From: Rhodospirillales bacterium
Lineage (GTDB): Bacteria; Pseudomonadota; Alphaproteobacteria; Rhodospirillales; Shumkoniaceae
NCBI GenBank assembly: GCA_016776725.1
Contig: JADHSV010000021.1
Location: 1 to 53,905 of the forward strand
DNA: 53,905 nt
Direction of reading: 5' to 3'
The translations under genes were made by a program, and so were the position numbers. Each line of letters begins with the position of its first letter. Within the stretch, counting starts at the first letter, position 1. The notes beneath the pieces are model-generated. The model had not been told where the DNA came from. It saw nothing but the letters and a program-made list of their open reading frames with translations, and searched no databases. Positions 9,424-18,435 of this stretch are shown piece after piece.

Positions 9424-9443
9424 AAAAACCGGGGACAGTATAC
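9424..9443 (+). repeat. REP sequence, arm downstream of the transposase gene
   Basis: An exact copy of the arm ccggggacagtatac with its A-run, 5 bases beyond the stop of the REP transposase gene. It faces the opposite-strand copy at 10156-10175, so the two arms bracket the gene. Confidence 0.8.
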
Positions 9444-9448
9444 CGTTT

Positions 9449-10114
9449 TTACGTCTCGGCCTTTTTGGGTCTGCCCGGCAGGCGGGCTTTCAGGCGTCGT
9501 CCGGTTTGCTCTTCCAGTTCGCCGATCCAGTCCTCCGCGCCCAAGGGACGCCCGGTGCCGCTGTGTTGATGCAGGCGATTTCGCTCAGCCTCTTCCACGC
9601 CGCTCTCAAGAAAACCTGCCCAGTCCGGCATGCGCGACAGCAAAGGCTCGACCCGAACCAGCATGTCATCCGCGCCCGCCACATGCGCCTTGGCGCTGGA
9701 CCACGTGTAGTCTTCGGGCTTTTCCACTATGTTTGCGGCCACCGGATTAAGCTCGACGTAGCGCGCGCAGGCCAAGGCGTGGCCTTCGTCCATAACGAAG
9801 GAATGAAACCGTTCCTGCCACAGGTGGCCCCGACAATTGTCGCGAAGATTGATCAGCCGCGTGTACTGCCGGTGCGCCTCGCCCAGGGCGGCGCGCAAGC
9901 CGTCTTCCGTCGATGGGACCAAAATCAGGTGGATGTGGTTGCTCATCAGACAATAGGCCCACACCTGTGTTCCGGCCTTGCCGCAGCTTTCCGTCAAAAG
10001 GTCGAGATAGGCGCGGTAATCATCCGGACACGCAAACACCTCCATCCCCCGCACGCCGCGCTGCGTCACGTGATGGGGATGCCCCGGAACCACCAATCTC
10101 GCCATTCTTGCCAT
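9449..10114 (-). CDS. REP-associated tyrosine transposase (RAYT, Y1 HUH family)
   Basis: A 221-residue single-strand DNA transposase of the IS200/IS605-related RAYT group. It has the HUH motif as H60-I-H62 in SNHIHLILVP and the catalytic tyrosine Y119 in CARYVELNPV. The ends MARLVVPGHPHHVTQRG and GHLWQERFHSF are characteristic. The C-terminal extension (about 160-221) is rich in basic residues. The gene is flanked by inverted REP arms at 9424-9443 and 10156-10175. RAYTs are domesticated single-copy enzymes thought to mobilise REPs. The catalytic residues look intact. Confidence 0.93.
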   Translation of the reverse strand: MARMARLVVPGHPHHVTQRGVRGMEVFACPDDYRAYLDLLTESCGKAGTQVWAYCLMSNHIHLILVPSTEDGLRAALGEAHRQYTRLINLRDNCRGHLWQERFHSFVMDEGHALACARYVELNPVAANIVEKPEDYTWSSAKAHVAGADDMLVRVEPLLSRMPDWAGFLESGVEEAERNRLHQHSGTGRPLGAEDWIGELEEQTGRRLKARLPGRPKKAET

Positions 10115-10123
10115 GGCCGAACC

Positions 10124-10306
10124 CTAGCAAAACCGGGAGGACGGGTCAATAAATTGTATACTGTCCCCGGTTTTTGCCGCAAAAATTGCCGTGGCGCGTC
10201 CTCCCGCGATGTTCGAATCAAACTTCGCCTGCCACAGCAAATACACAATATCCAGTGCTTTTTCATCCAATTGGGCACGAAATGTAGTTGCGTCATAGGT
10301 AGGCAT
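10124..10306 (-). pseudogene. Possible gene remnant interrupted by the REP
   Basis: A 60-codon frame starting MPTYDATTFRAQLDEKALDIVYLLWQAKF has protein-like composition for about 44 residues, then runs into the REP arm at 10156-10175. No ribosome binding site is visible, and its 5' end overlaps the NrdR-like boxes of nrdJ. It may be the start of a small hypothetical gene truncated by the REP/transposase insertion, or chance. The family is not recognised. Confidence 0.25.
10156..10175 (-). repeat. REP sequence, arm upstream of the transposase gene
   Basis: gtatactgtccccgg followed by TTTTT, the exact reverse complement of the 9424-9443 arm, 41 bases upstream of the transposase start. Confidence 0.8.
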
Positions 10307-10356
10307 AAGCTAAATTTAGTGTCGTTTCGCGGTTGGGGGCACCCCATATAGTGTGT
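10307..10356 (+). promoter_or_regulatory. Tandem NrdR-like boxes upstream of nrdJ
   Basis: Two sites resemble the NrdR consensus acaCwAtATaTwGtgt: aagctaaatttagtgt at 10307-10322 and accccatatagtgtgt at 10341-10356. Their dyad centres are 33 bp apart, close to the roughly three helical turns usual for paired NrdR boxes, and about 100-150 bases upstream of the nrdJ start. NrdR is the ATP/dATP-sensing repressor of ribonucleotide reductase genes. No cobalamin riboswitch B12-box was recognised. Confidence 0.6.
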
Positions 10357-10459
10357 CTATAGGGGAGCAAGGAACCGGCGAAGCGTGCCTCGGTGAGGGG
10401 TATGGGGCTTAACGTAAACGAATATAAAGTCGGCTAACCGCGCAACGAAGGGGGAGTTT

Positions 10460-13400
10460 ATGCGACTCACGCGCTTTTTCACTCGGGAAGAAAAATCACC
10501 GTACGAAACCATCGAATTTCGTACCGCGTCCAGCGAAATCCGCAACCCTGACGGATCGGTGGTGTTTCAGCTCGACGAAATGACGGTTCCGGCCGACTGG
10601 TCGCAGGTGGCCTGCGACGTTCTGGCGCAGAAGTATTTCCGCAAGGCGGGCATTCCGGCGAAGGTCAAATCGGTCGAGGAAAACACGGTCCCGTCGTGGC
10701 TGTGGCGCAAGGCTCCCGACGAAGCGGCCTTGGGCGCCCTTCCCATCGAAGAGCGCGACACGGGCGAGACCAGCGCCACCCAGGTTTTCGATAGGCTGGC
10801 CGGAACCTGGACCTACTGGGGCTGGAAAGGCGGCTATTTCGACCAGGAAGCCGACGCGCGGACCTATTTCGACGAAATGCGCTACATGCTGTGCGCCCAG
10901 ATCGCCGCCCCCAATTCGCCGCAGTGGTTCAATACCGGCCTGCATTGGGCCTATGGCATCGACGGTCCGGCCCAGGGCCATCACTACGTCGATTTCCAAA
11001 CCGGCAAACTGGTGGCTTCGCAATCGGCCTATGAACACCCGCAGCCCCACGCCTGCTTCATCCAGAGCATCAGCGACGACCTCGTCAACGAAGGCGGGAT
11101 CATGGATTTGTGGGTGCGCGAGGCGCGCCTGTTCAAATACGGCTCCGGCACCGGCACCAATTTTTCGAATTTGCGCGGCGCGAATGAAGGCCTTTCGGGC
11201 GGCGGCAAATCTTCGGGCCTGATGAGCTTCCTGAAAATCGGCGACCGCGCGGCGGGCGCCATTAAGTCGGGCGGAACCACGCGGCGCGCCGCCAAGATGG
11301 TGGTCGTCGATATCGACCATCCCGACGTTGAAACCTTCATCAACTGGAAGGTTTACGAAGAACAGAAGGTTGCGGCTTTGGTCGCCGGATCGCGGCTGAC
11401 CAACAAGCACCTGCGCGCGGTCATGGACGCGTGCCGCGAAGGAGAGGGCGAGGATCGCCTGGACCCCAGGAAGAACGAAGCGCTGAGAACCGCAATTATC
11501 GAAGCGCGCAGGGGAATGATCCCGGAAAACTATGTCCAGCGGATCATCCAGTTCGCCCGCCAGGGCTTTACCGAAATCGATTTCCCCGAGTTCTCGACCG
11601 ACTGGGATTCCGACTCCTACCTGACCGTCTCGGGGCAGAATTCCAACAACACCGTGCGCATCACCAACGATTTCCTGGAAAAAGTTCTGGGCGACGGCGA
11701 CTGGAACCTTATGCGCCGCACGGACGGCGGGATTGCAAAAACCGTAAAAGCCCGCGATTTGTGGGAAAAGATCGGTTACGCCGCCTGGGCCTGCGCGGAC
11801 CCCGGAATGCAATTCGACACCACCATCAACGACTGGCACACGTGCCCTGAATCCGGCCGCATCAACGCCTCAAACCCGTGCTCGGAGTACATGTTCCTGG
11901 ACGACACGGCATGCAATCTGGCATCCCTTAATCTGATGCCGTTCTCGCTTGAGGCAGGCGGTTTTGACGTTGAAGCCTTCGAGCATGCGGTCAGGTTCTG
12001 GACCATCACTCTGGAAATCTCCGTTCTGATGGCGCAGTTCCCGTCGGCCCGCATTGCCGAGCTATCCTATGAGTTCCGCACCCTGGGTCTGGGGTTCGCC
12101 AATATCGGCGGCTATCTGATGGCCGCGGGCATTCCTTACGATTCAGACGAGGCCCGCACCATTTGCGGCGCAATCTCGGCCCTTATGACCGGCACGGCCT
12201 ACGCGACATCGGCCGAAATGGCCGAGGAACTGGGTGTTTTCCCGGGCCATGAGAAGAACCGCGAAGCCATGCTGCGGGTCATCGCCAACCATCGATTGGC
12301 GGCCCACGGCGCCGCCGACGGGTACAAGGGATTGTCTGTTCTTCCGGTCCCGCTTGGCCACGAGAACGCCCCCGACGCCACATTGAACGCCGCCGCCATT
12401 AAGGCCTGGGACAAGGCGCTGGAATTGGGCAAAGCCCACGGTTACCGTAATGCCCAGGTTTCCGTCCTGGCGCCCACCGGCACCATCGGGCTGGTCATGG
12501 ACTGCGATACGACGGGGATCGAACCCGACTTCGCGTTGGTCAAGTTCAAGAAGCTGGCGGGTGGCGGCTACTTTAAAATCATCAACCGCGTGGTTCCCCA
12601 GGCGCTGGCTCACCTGGGCTACGCCGAAGATGAAGTGGAAGCGATCATCGGGTACGCCGTCGGCCATGCGACCCTGAAGGGCGCACCGGCCGTCAACCAT
12701 GAAACACTGCGCGAAAAAGGCTTTACCGATACCGCTCTGAAAGCGTTGGAAAAGGCCGTGGCCGACGCCTTCGACATCAAGTTCGCCTTCAACCGGTGGG
12801 CTTTGGGCGAAGAATTCTGCACGGAAACCCTGGGTATTTCGACCGCCGAACTGGACGATATGTCGTTCGACATGCTGGCCAAGCTGGGTTTTTCCAAAAA
12901 GGATGTCGAAGCGGCCAACCTGTACGCCTGCGGCGCCATGACGCTGGAAGGGGCTCCGGGACTCAAGGACGAACATCTGCCGGTTTTCGACTGCGCCAAT
13001 CCGTGCGGCCGGCTGGGCAAGCGGTTCTTGTCGGTGGAAAGCCACATTCGCATGATGGCGGCAAGCCAACCGTTCATTTCGGGCGCCATCTCCAAAACCA
13101 TCAACATGCCCAACAACGCCATCATCGACGATTGCAAGGAAGCCTACCTGCTGTCGTGGAAGCTGGGGCTGAAAGCCAACGCGCTGTACCGTGACGGTTC
13201 CAAGCTGTCGCAGCCGTTGCAGGCTTCGTTGTTGGATGAAGACGAAGTCGATGACTTTGTTGAATTGCCGAAGACGGCGCAGGCCGAAATCATTGCCGAG
13301 CGTGTGGTCGAGCGCGTCATCGAACGCACGGTTCGCAATCGTCTTCCCGACCGGCGCAAGGGCTACACCCAGAAAGCCGTTGTCGGCGGACACAAGGTTT

Positions 13401-14098
13401 ATCTGCGGACCGGCGAATACGAAAACGGCCGCATGGGTGAAATGTTCATCGACATGCACAAGGAGGGTGCGGCCTTCCGCAGCCTGATGAACAACTTCGC
13501 CATCGCCATCTCCATCGCCCTGCAATACGGGGTGCCGCTGGAAGAATTTGTCGAGGCCTTCACGTTCACGCGGTTCGAACCGTCGGGCATCGTCGAAGGA
13601 AACGAAACCATCAAGATGGCGACGTCGATCCTTGATTACATCTTCCGCGAATTGGCGGTCTCTTATCTGGGCCGAAACGATCTGGCTCATGTGGAGCCGC
13701 AGGATCTGGATCCGGACGCGGTGGGACGGGGCAACAGCGAAGGCGATCTTCCCGACGTTACCGAGGCCGAGGCCCTGGAAGTGGTTGGCCGGTTTGCCAG
13801 CCAGGGTTTTGTGAGGCGTAATCTGTTGGTGCTGCGGGGCAACGGCGGCGGCAGCGGCGGAAACGGCAACGGAAACGGCGGGTTGTCCGAATCCGTTGGC
13901 GAAAGCAGCGGGTTAAAGACGGTTTCGGTCAACGGCGAAGTGATTGAAGCCACGGATTCGCGCCTTGTGCAGGCACGGACCGCCAAGATGCAGGGCTACG
14001 AGGGCGATCCGTGCGAGGAGTGCGGGAATTTTACGCTGGTCCGTAATGGCACATGCATGAAGTGCATGACCTGCGGCGGCACGAGTGGGTGTTCGTAA
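10460..14098 (+). CDS. nrdJ: Vitamin B12-dependent (class II) ribonucleotide reductase
   Basis: A 1212-residue class II RNR that makes deoxynucleotides with adenosylcobalamin, with or without oxygen. The catalytic N-x-C-x-E triad is N472, C474, E476 in NPCSEYMF. Other family features are [35 protein letters not shown] and [13 protein letters not shown] Gly/Asn-rich linker (about 1130-1145) precedes a C-terminal zinc ribbon with six cysteines ([17 protein letters not shown]) that re-reduces the active site. The start follows gggggag. The length is that of the large alphaproteobacterial NrdJ. Probable control is by NrdR boxes upstream. Confidence 0.96.
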   Translation: MRLTRFFTREEKSPYETIEFRTASSEIRNPDGSVVFQLDEMTVPADWSQVACDVLAQKYFRKAGIPAKVKSVEENTVPSWLWRKAPDEAALGALPIEERDTGETSATQVFDRLAGTWTYWGWKGGYFDQEADARTYFDEMRYMLCAQIAAPNSPQWFNTGLHWAYGIDGPAQGHHYVDFQTGKLVASQSAYEHPQPHACFIQSISDDLVNEGGIMDLWVREARLFKYGSGTGTNFSNLRGANEGLSGGGKSSGLMSFLKIGDRAAGAIKSGGTTRRAAKMVVVDIDHPDVETFINWKVYEEQKVAALVAGSRLTNKHLRAVMDACREGEGEDRLDPRKNEALRTAIIEARRGMIPENYVQRIIQFARQGFTEIDFPEFSTDWDSDSYLTVSGQNSNNTVRITNDFLEKVLGDGDWNLMRRTDGGIAKTVKARDLWEKIGYAAWACADPGMQFDTTINDWHTCPESGRINASNPCSEYMFLDDTACNLASLNLMPFSLEAGGFDVEAFEHAVRFWTITLEISVLMAQFPSARIAELSYEFRTLGLGFANIGGYLMAAGIPYDSDEARTICGAISALMTGTAYATSAEMAEELGVFPGHEKNREAMLRVIANHRLAAHGAADGYKGLSVLPVPLGHENAPDATLNAAAIKAWDKALELGKAHGYRNAQVSVLAPTGTIGLVMDCDTTGIEPDFALVKFKKLAGGGYFKIINRVVPQALAHLGYAEDEVEAIIGYAVGHATLKGAPAVNHETLREKGFTDTALKALEKAVADAFDIKFAFNRWALGEEFCTETLGISTAELDDMSFDMLAKLGFSKKDVEAANLYACGAMTLEGAPGLKDEHLPVFDCANPCGRLGKRFLSVESHIRMMAASQPFISGAISKTINMPNNAIIDDCKEAYLLSWKLGLKANALYRDGSKLSQPLQASLLDEDEVDDFVELPKTAQAEIIAERVVERVIERTVRNRLPDRRKGYTQKAVVGGHKVYLRTGEYENGRMGEMFIDMHKEGAAFRSLMNNFAIAISIALQYGVPLEEFVEAFTFTRFEPSGIVEGNETIKMATSILDYIFRELAVSYLGRNDLAHVEPQDLDPDAVGRGNSEGDLPDVTEAEALEVVGRFASQGFVRRNLLVLRGNGGGSGGNGNGNGGLSESVGESSGLKTVSVNGEVIEATDSRLVQARTAKMQGYEGDPCEECGNFTLVRNGTCMKCMTCGGTSGCS

Positions 14099-14206
14099 AA
14101 TGCGGTTTTCTCCACGATCCTCCCTGGAAACTTGGGGGCGTAACCCGAAGCCGGAATTCGGGAGCGCCCGCATTTTTTCGGATCGCCGCGCCGCAAGACA
14201 GGTAAA

Positions 14207-15211
14207 ATGACCGCCGAATGGCGCAACGTCACTGAACGCTTCCACGGATTTATCGGAAGCCTGCAACCCTCGCCCCTTGAAAAGCAACGCGCAAAGTCGG
14301 CCGCATCGGATATTGCATCGGCCTTGCGCCTGCACTTTCGCTCAAATGAACGTTTGAAGCCGCCTCGAATTGCGGCTGATCAGACTTTCGCGCAAAAAAA
14401 TGATTTTTCGTTGATCGGTGGGTACGCGAAGGGGACCGCCCTGCGCGATGCCCGGCTGATCGACATGATTTTCATCCTTCCGCGCGGATTGCGTCCGGCG
14501 GCGGACGATCGCCACAAATCCGAGCTGATTTTGGACGAGATGGCGGTGGCCCTTAGCCATAATTTCGCAGCCACGGGATCGCCGAGCGGAGAATGGCTGC
14601 TGGTGCGCTCGTTCGACGATATCGCCGTTCGCCTTGTTCCAGCATTCAGAACGGTTGGTGACAATTTGATCGTCGGTCTGGCGCAACGCGAGCAGATGTG
14701 GCTGGCCATGAACCCGGCGGCTGAAAAGACCCACCTGCGGGCCGCCGATCTGGCCAGCGGCGGCAAGGCGACTCATTTGATCATGATGCTGAAGGCGTGG
14801 AGTCGGCACCGCGATATACCCATCAGTCCGTTCGCGCTGGAACTGATGGTTTGCGAGTTTGTGCGGGCCTGGACGTACATGCGCCGCAGCCTGCTTTTTT
14901 ACGATTGGATGATTCGCGATTTTTTCTTTTGGGCCACGCATCAGGTGGACCGCGAAATCCTTACTCCCGTCGCTCTGGAGTGCATTGCCCTCGGCGATTC
15001 CTGGCTGGAAGACGCCGTGCACGCTCACAATATCGCCCAACACGCCTGCAACATGGAGCGCGAAAACCGTGACGCCGATGCCATCGCCGGATGGAACAAT
15101 GTATTCGGCCCGCTGTTCATGAACGCCCTACCGGTCCTGGGCCCGCCTACGCCGGCAGCGGAGATCGCGTCACACACTTCGGTCAATTTACCGTCGGGCC
15201 TCGCCCGGTAA
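14207..15211 (+). CDS. Nucleotidyltransferase-fold protein with degenerate active site
   Basis: A 334-residue protein resembling the OAS/CD-NTase group of nucleotidyltransferases. The GS-type motif is GGYAKGT (71-77). The second helical domain carries WLAMNP, SGGKATHLIMMLKAWSRH and SPFALELMVCEFVRAW. The metal-binding acids look lost: the usual D-x-D reads L84-I-D86, and the third aspartate before hVPAF is R142 (AVRLVPAF). It is therefore probably catalytically inactive, unless my alignment is off. No signal peptide or toxin/effector domain is seen. It lies 72 bases upstream of the receiver-MBL gene. No CBASS effector or Cap2/Cap3 gene is adjacent. Confidence 0.6.
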   Translation: MTAEWRNVTERFHGFIGSLQPSPLEKQRAKSAASDIASALRLHFRSNERLKPPRIAADQTFAQKNDFSLIGGYAKGTALRDARLIDMIFILPRGLRPAADDRHKSELILDEMAVALSHNFAATGSPSGEWLLVRSFDDIAVRLVPAFRTVGDNLIVGLAQREQMWLAMNPAAEKTHLRAADLASGGKATHLIMMLKAWSRHRDIPISPFALELMVCEFVRAWTYMRRSLLFYDWMIRDFFFWATHQVDREILTPVALECIALGDSWLEDAVHAHNIAQHACNMERENRDADAIAGWNNVFGPLFMNALPVLGPPTPAAEIASHTSVNLPSGLAR

Positions 15212-15283
15212 CATTGCATCCATACCCCCCTTTGGATTATTCTCGCGCTCACGGACGCGCACAGGCCCAGAGGCGCTCCATTT

Positions 15284-16540
15284 TTGTATGAAATGAAAAA
15301 TAAAATGAGCGATAGGAAACTCCGTTTTATCGTGGTTGACGACGACCCTGACTTTGTCGGGTATGTCATCGCCCTTCTTGAAAGCAAAGGGCAGACGGTA
15401 AAAGGGATCGTCGGAAGCGATACCGCGCTAAAAGAAATCGTCGAAGCGGCGCCCGATTGCGTGCTTATCGACCTGATGATGCCGGGTACGGACGGGCTTG
15501 AATTGTGCAAGCAACTCAGCGCGCGCAAGGAACTTCACAACACGAAATTCATTATCGTTTCGGGCAAGCCCTACGAGGTTGACCGCGCGCGGTCATTTGA
15601 ATTCGGCGCCCACGGCTACATCAACAAACCGCTGAATGCCGACACCTTCCTGGATTCGATTTTTCGCATTGTCGACGACAAGATGGAGCTGACCTTCTGG
15701 GGCGTTCGCGGCACGTTGCCCGTTCCCGGTGAAGGCTCGCTTAAATACGGCGGTAACACGTCCTGCGTATCGATCGAATTCGCCAAGGGGCAGCTGTTGA
15801 TTTTCGACGCCGGAACCGGGATCAAGAGCCTCTCGAACCGTTATTCAAACGACCGCCGCAGACGCCTGGAAGCGAAAATTTTCATTTCGCACCCCCATTG
15901 GGACCATATCAACGCCCTGCCCTTTTTCGCGCCCCTTTACGTTCCCGGCAACGAGTTTGAAATCATGGGCGCGTCGCACGGCGACATCAGTATGCGGCAG
16001 ATGATTTCGGCGCAGATGGACGGCACCTACTTCCCCATTCGCATCAAGCAGTTCGGTTCGCGTGTCTACTTCCGCGACCTGGAGGAAGAGGAATTCTCCA
16101 TCGGAGACGGTATCACCATCAAAACAAAACTCTTAAACCATCCTGGTAAATGTTTGGGGTACCGGGTTGAATATAAAGGACGATCTGTTTGCTACGTCAC
16201 GGATAACGAGCTTGATCTGGAAGACAGCGAATACTTCAATCCCTTCTACGTGAAGAACCTGATCAGCTTTGTTGAAGGAACTGACATTCTGATCGCCGAC
16301 ACCACCTATTCCGATGAAGAATACAAAACCAAGGTCGGGTGGGGGCATTCGTGCGTAGGCCGCGTTGTCGATCTGGCCCATGAAGCAGGTGTCAAGACCT
16401 TGCACCTGTTCCATCACGATCCGGACCAGACAGACGCCGATATCGACGGCAAGCTGGAACAGGCTCAAGCCCTTCTCAAGGAGAGGGAATCACAAACTCA
16501 GTGCCTCGCGCCGACGGAAGGCCAGGTCTTCAGGATTTAG
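15284..16540 (+). CDS. Response-regulator receiver fused to metallo-beta-lactamase hydrolase
   Basis: A 418-residue fusion. Residues about 12-130 are a receiver domain with acidic pair D20/D21, phospho-acceptor D63 in LIDLMMPG, and K115. From about 135 comes an MBL-fold hydrolase with HxHxDH as H203-P-H205-W-D207-H208 and a later DHxx-type GHSCVGRVVDLA segment. The MBL part resembles PhnP/RNase-Z-like cyclic phosphodiesterases (WGVRGTLPVPG, KYGGNTSCV). The architecture suggests hydrolysis switched by phosphorylation, but no sensor kinase is nearby. The ATG at 15305 is an alternative start; neither has a strong ribosome binding site. Confidence 0.8.
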   Translation: MYEMKNKMSDRKLRFIVVDDDPDFVGYVIALLESKGQTVKGIVGSDTALKEIVEAAPDCVLIDLMMPGTDGLELCKQLSARKELHNTKFIIVSGKPYEVDRARSFEFGAHGYINKPLNADTFLDSIFRIVDDKMELTFWGVRGTLPVPGEGSLKYGGNTSCVSIEFAKGQLLIFDAGTGIKSLSNRYSNDRRRRLEAKIFISHPHWDHINALPFFAPLYVPGNEFEIMGASHGDISMRQMISAQMDGTYFPIRIKQFGSRVYFRDLEEEEFSIGDGITIKTKLLNHPGKCLGYRVEYKGRSVCYVTDNELDLEDSEYFNPFYVKNLISFVEGTDILIADTTYSDEEYKTKVGWGHSCVGRVVDLAHEAGVKTLHLFHHDPDQTDADIDGKLEQAQALLKERESQTQCLAPTEGQVFRI

Positions 16541-16579
16541 CGTGCGCGCTTACCGAAATTTCAAAATGGGGAGAACATC

Positions 16580-17047
16580 ATGCCGGGAACCGTTGAAGCC
16601 CGCCTAACCGAGCTTGGAATAGAATTGCCGCAGGGGCCCGCACCGGTCGCCAATTATGTGCCTTTCGCCGTTACGGGCAATCTCGTTTTCGTTTCGGGGC
16701 AGGTTCCGCTGATCGACGGACAGCCCCAGTACTTCGGCCATCTCGGCGACACCTATGGCGTGGACGAAGGATATCAGGCGGCCCGCTTTTGCGGCCTTAA
16801 CGTGATCTCCCAGTTGCGCAATGCCTGCGGCGGCGATCTGGACCGAGTTGTGCGGGTCGTCAAACTGATTGGTTTTGTCTCCTCGACGCCCGACTTTAAG
16901 GACGCCCCGAAGGTGGTCAACGGCGCATCGGATTTGATGGTCGATGTCTTCGGTGAGGCGGGCCGCCATGCCCGTTCCGCGGTGGGCGTATCGAACCTGC
17001 CGCTCGGCGTTGCCGTCGAAGTGGAAGGCACTTTCGAAATCAAGTGA
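16580..17047 (+). CDS. RidA (YjgF/YER057c) family protein
   Basis: A 155-residue protein of the longer RidA subgroup. LVFVSGQVPLIDGQP and the C-terminal RSAVGVSNLPLGVAVEVEGTFEIK segment are typical. RidA proteins hydrolyse reactive enamine/imine intermediates from PLP enzymes and form trimers in the cytosol; this subgroup's substrate is not known to me. A ggggaga sequence precedes the ATG. The next gene starts 43 bases later on the same strand. Confidence 0.85.
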   Translation: MPGTVEARLTELGIELPQGPAPVANYVPFAVTGNLVFVSGQVPLIDGQPQYFGHLGDTYGVDEGYQAARFCGLNVISQLRNACGGDLDRVVRVVKLIGFVSSTPDFKDAPKVVNGASDLMVDVFGEAGRHARSAVGVSNLPLGVAVEVEGTFEIK

Positions 17048-17090
17048 TCGGGGACTTGCCGCGTGCGGGTTCCGCTCTCATGTATCGTTC

Positions 17091-18257
17091 ATGCTCGACA
17101 ACCGCGAAGCCATTTCCATCGGTGTGATCGAACGCCTGGCGGACGTTCCGGCCGGCGCCTGGGATGCCTGTGTGGGCACGAACAACCCGTTCGTGCGCCA
17201 CGCGTTTCTGAAAACGTTTGAAGACAGCGGCACGGTTTGCCCCGATACGGGCTGGCTGGGCCAGCACATGATCATCGAGGACGGCATGGGCGGAATTCGC
17301 GCCTGCGCGCCGTTTTATCTGAAAAGCCATTCCTACGGCGAGTACGTGTTTGACTGGGCCTGGGCCGACGCCTGCGAGCGCGCCGGTGGGCGCTATTACC
17401 CGAAGCTGCAATCGGCCATACCGTTTACGCCGGTGACCGGCCCACGCCTCATGGTGCGCCCGGGCGAAACCGAGCCCCTGCGCGAAGCCCTGCTGGGCGG
17501 CATGGTGCAACTGGCCGAACGGCTCGAGGTTTCGTCCTTCCACATCACCTTTCCCACGCAAGACGAATGGAAACTGATGGGTGACGTGGGCCTGTTGCAG
17601 CGCATCGGCCAGCAGTACCACTGGAATAACGACGGCTACGCCACGTTTGATGATTTCCTTAGCGCACTTTCATCGCGCAAACGCAAGGCCATCCGCAAGG
17701 AGCGCCGCGCCGTCACCGACCACGGCATTCATTTCCGCCAACGGGTCGGGGCCGACATCACGGAAAGCCACTGGGACGCGTTCTATCATTTCTATCTGGA
17801 TACGTCGGACCGCAAATGGGGTCCGACCTACCTGAACCGCGAGTTCTTTTCCCGCCTGCACGAAAACATGGGCGACAACGTCGTCCTTATTATGGCGGAG
17901 AACGAAGGCCAACCCGTGGGCGCCGCCCTCAATCTGATCGGTGGGGACACCCTGTATGGCCGTTACTGGGGATGCTCGGAACACTTCAAGTTCCTGCACT
18001 TCGAAACCTGCTACTACCAGGCCATCGACTTCGCCATCACCCATAAACTTGCCCGCGTCGAAGCCGGCGCCCAGGGCCCCCACAAAATCCAGCGCGGCTA
18101 CCTGCCCACCCCCACCTACAGCGCCCACTGGATCGCCGACCCCGCCCTGCGAGGCGCCGTCGCCTATTTCCTGGACGATGAACGCCGCGAGATTGAATTG
18201 GATCGCCACGAACTGACGCAGTCGTCACCGTTTCGCAAGGACGCACAACGGGCGTGA
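17091..18257 (+). CDS. FemAB-like / GNAT-fold protein (peptidoglycan-related, PF04339 type)
   Basis: A 388-residue protein of the DUF482/FemAB-like group within the GNAT superfamily. Landmarks include NPFVRHAFLKTFEDSG, the basic SSRKRKAIRKERRA segment and the C-terminal HFETCYYQAIDFAI and GAQGPHKIQRGYLP motifs. The family is annotated as peptidoglycan biosynthesis/recognition, but an activity is not established. The frame is open upstream into ridA, but ATG 17091 begins the conserved part. It is likely cotranscribed with ridA. Confidence 0.8.
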   Translation: MLDNREAISIGVIERLADVPAGAWDACVGTNNPFVRHAFLKTFEDSGTVCPDTGWLGQHMIIEDGMGGIRACAPFYLKSHSYGEYVFDWAWADACERAGGRYYPKLQSAIPFTPVTGPRLMVRPGETEPLREALLGGMVQLAERLEVSSFHITFPTQDEWKLMGDVGLLQRIGQQYHWNNDGYATFDDFLSALSSRKRKAIRKERRAVTDHGIHFRQRVGADITESHWDAFYHFYLDTSDRKWGPTYLNREFFSRLHENMGDNVVLIMAENEGQPVGAALNLIGGDTLYGRYWGCSEHFKFLHFETCYYQAIDFAITHKLARVEAGAQGPHKIQRGYLPTPTYSAHWIADPALRGAVAYFLDDERREIELDRHELTQSSPFRKDAQRA

Positions 18258-18435
18258 CGCCAAGCGCAATGCAATAATCAATGCCTGACCCCAACTTCAT
18301 GTTTTAAACCAATATGTTGTGGTTCGGTGGACACCTTATTTAATTATGGGGAATTCCTCGGTTCGATGAGGTCGCGCGCGGGAATTATTCGGAGAGAGTG
18401 AATAACCGCACCTTACCCCTTCCACCACATATAGT

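Noticed and set aside
10176..10459. Possible cobalamin riboswitch before nrdJ
   Set aside because: No recognisable B12-box; the NrdR-like boxes explain the region better.
12143..13690. Minus-strand frame of 515 codons inside nrdJ
   Set aside because: Antisense shadow of nrdJ; no motifs.
14207..16540. Complete CBASS defence system
   Set aside because: Active-site acids of the nucleotidyltransferase look lost, and no effector, Cap2/Cap3 or HORMA/TRIP13 gene is adjacent.
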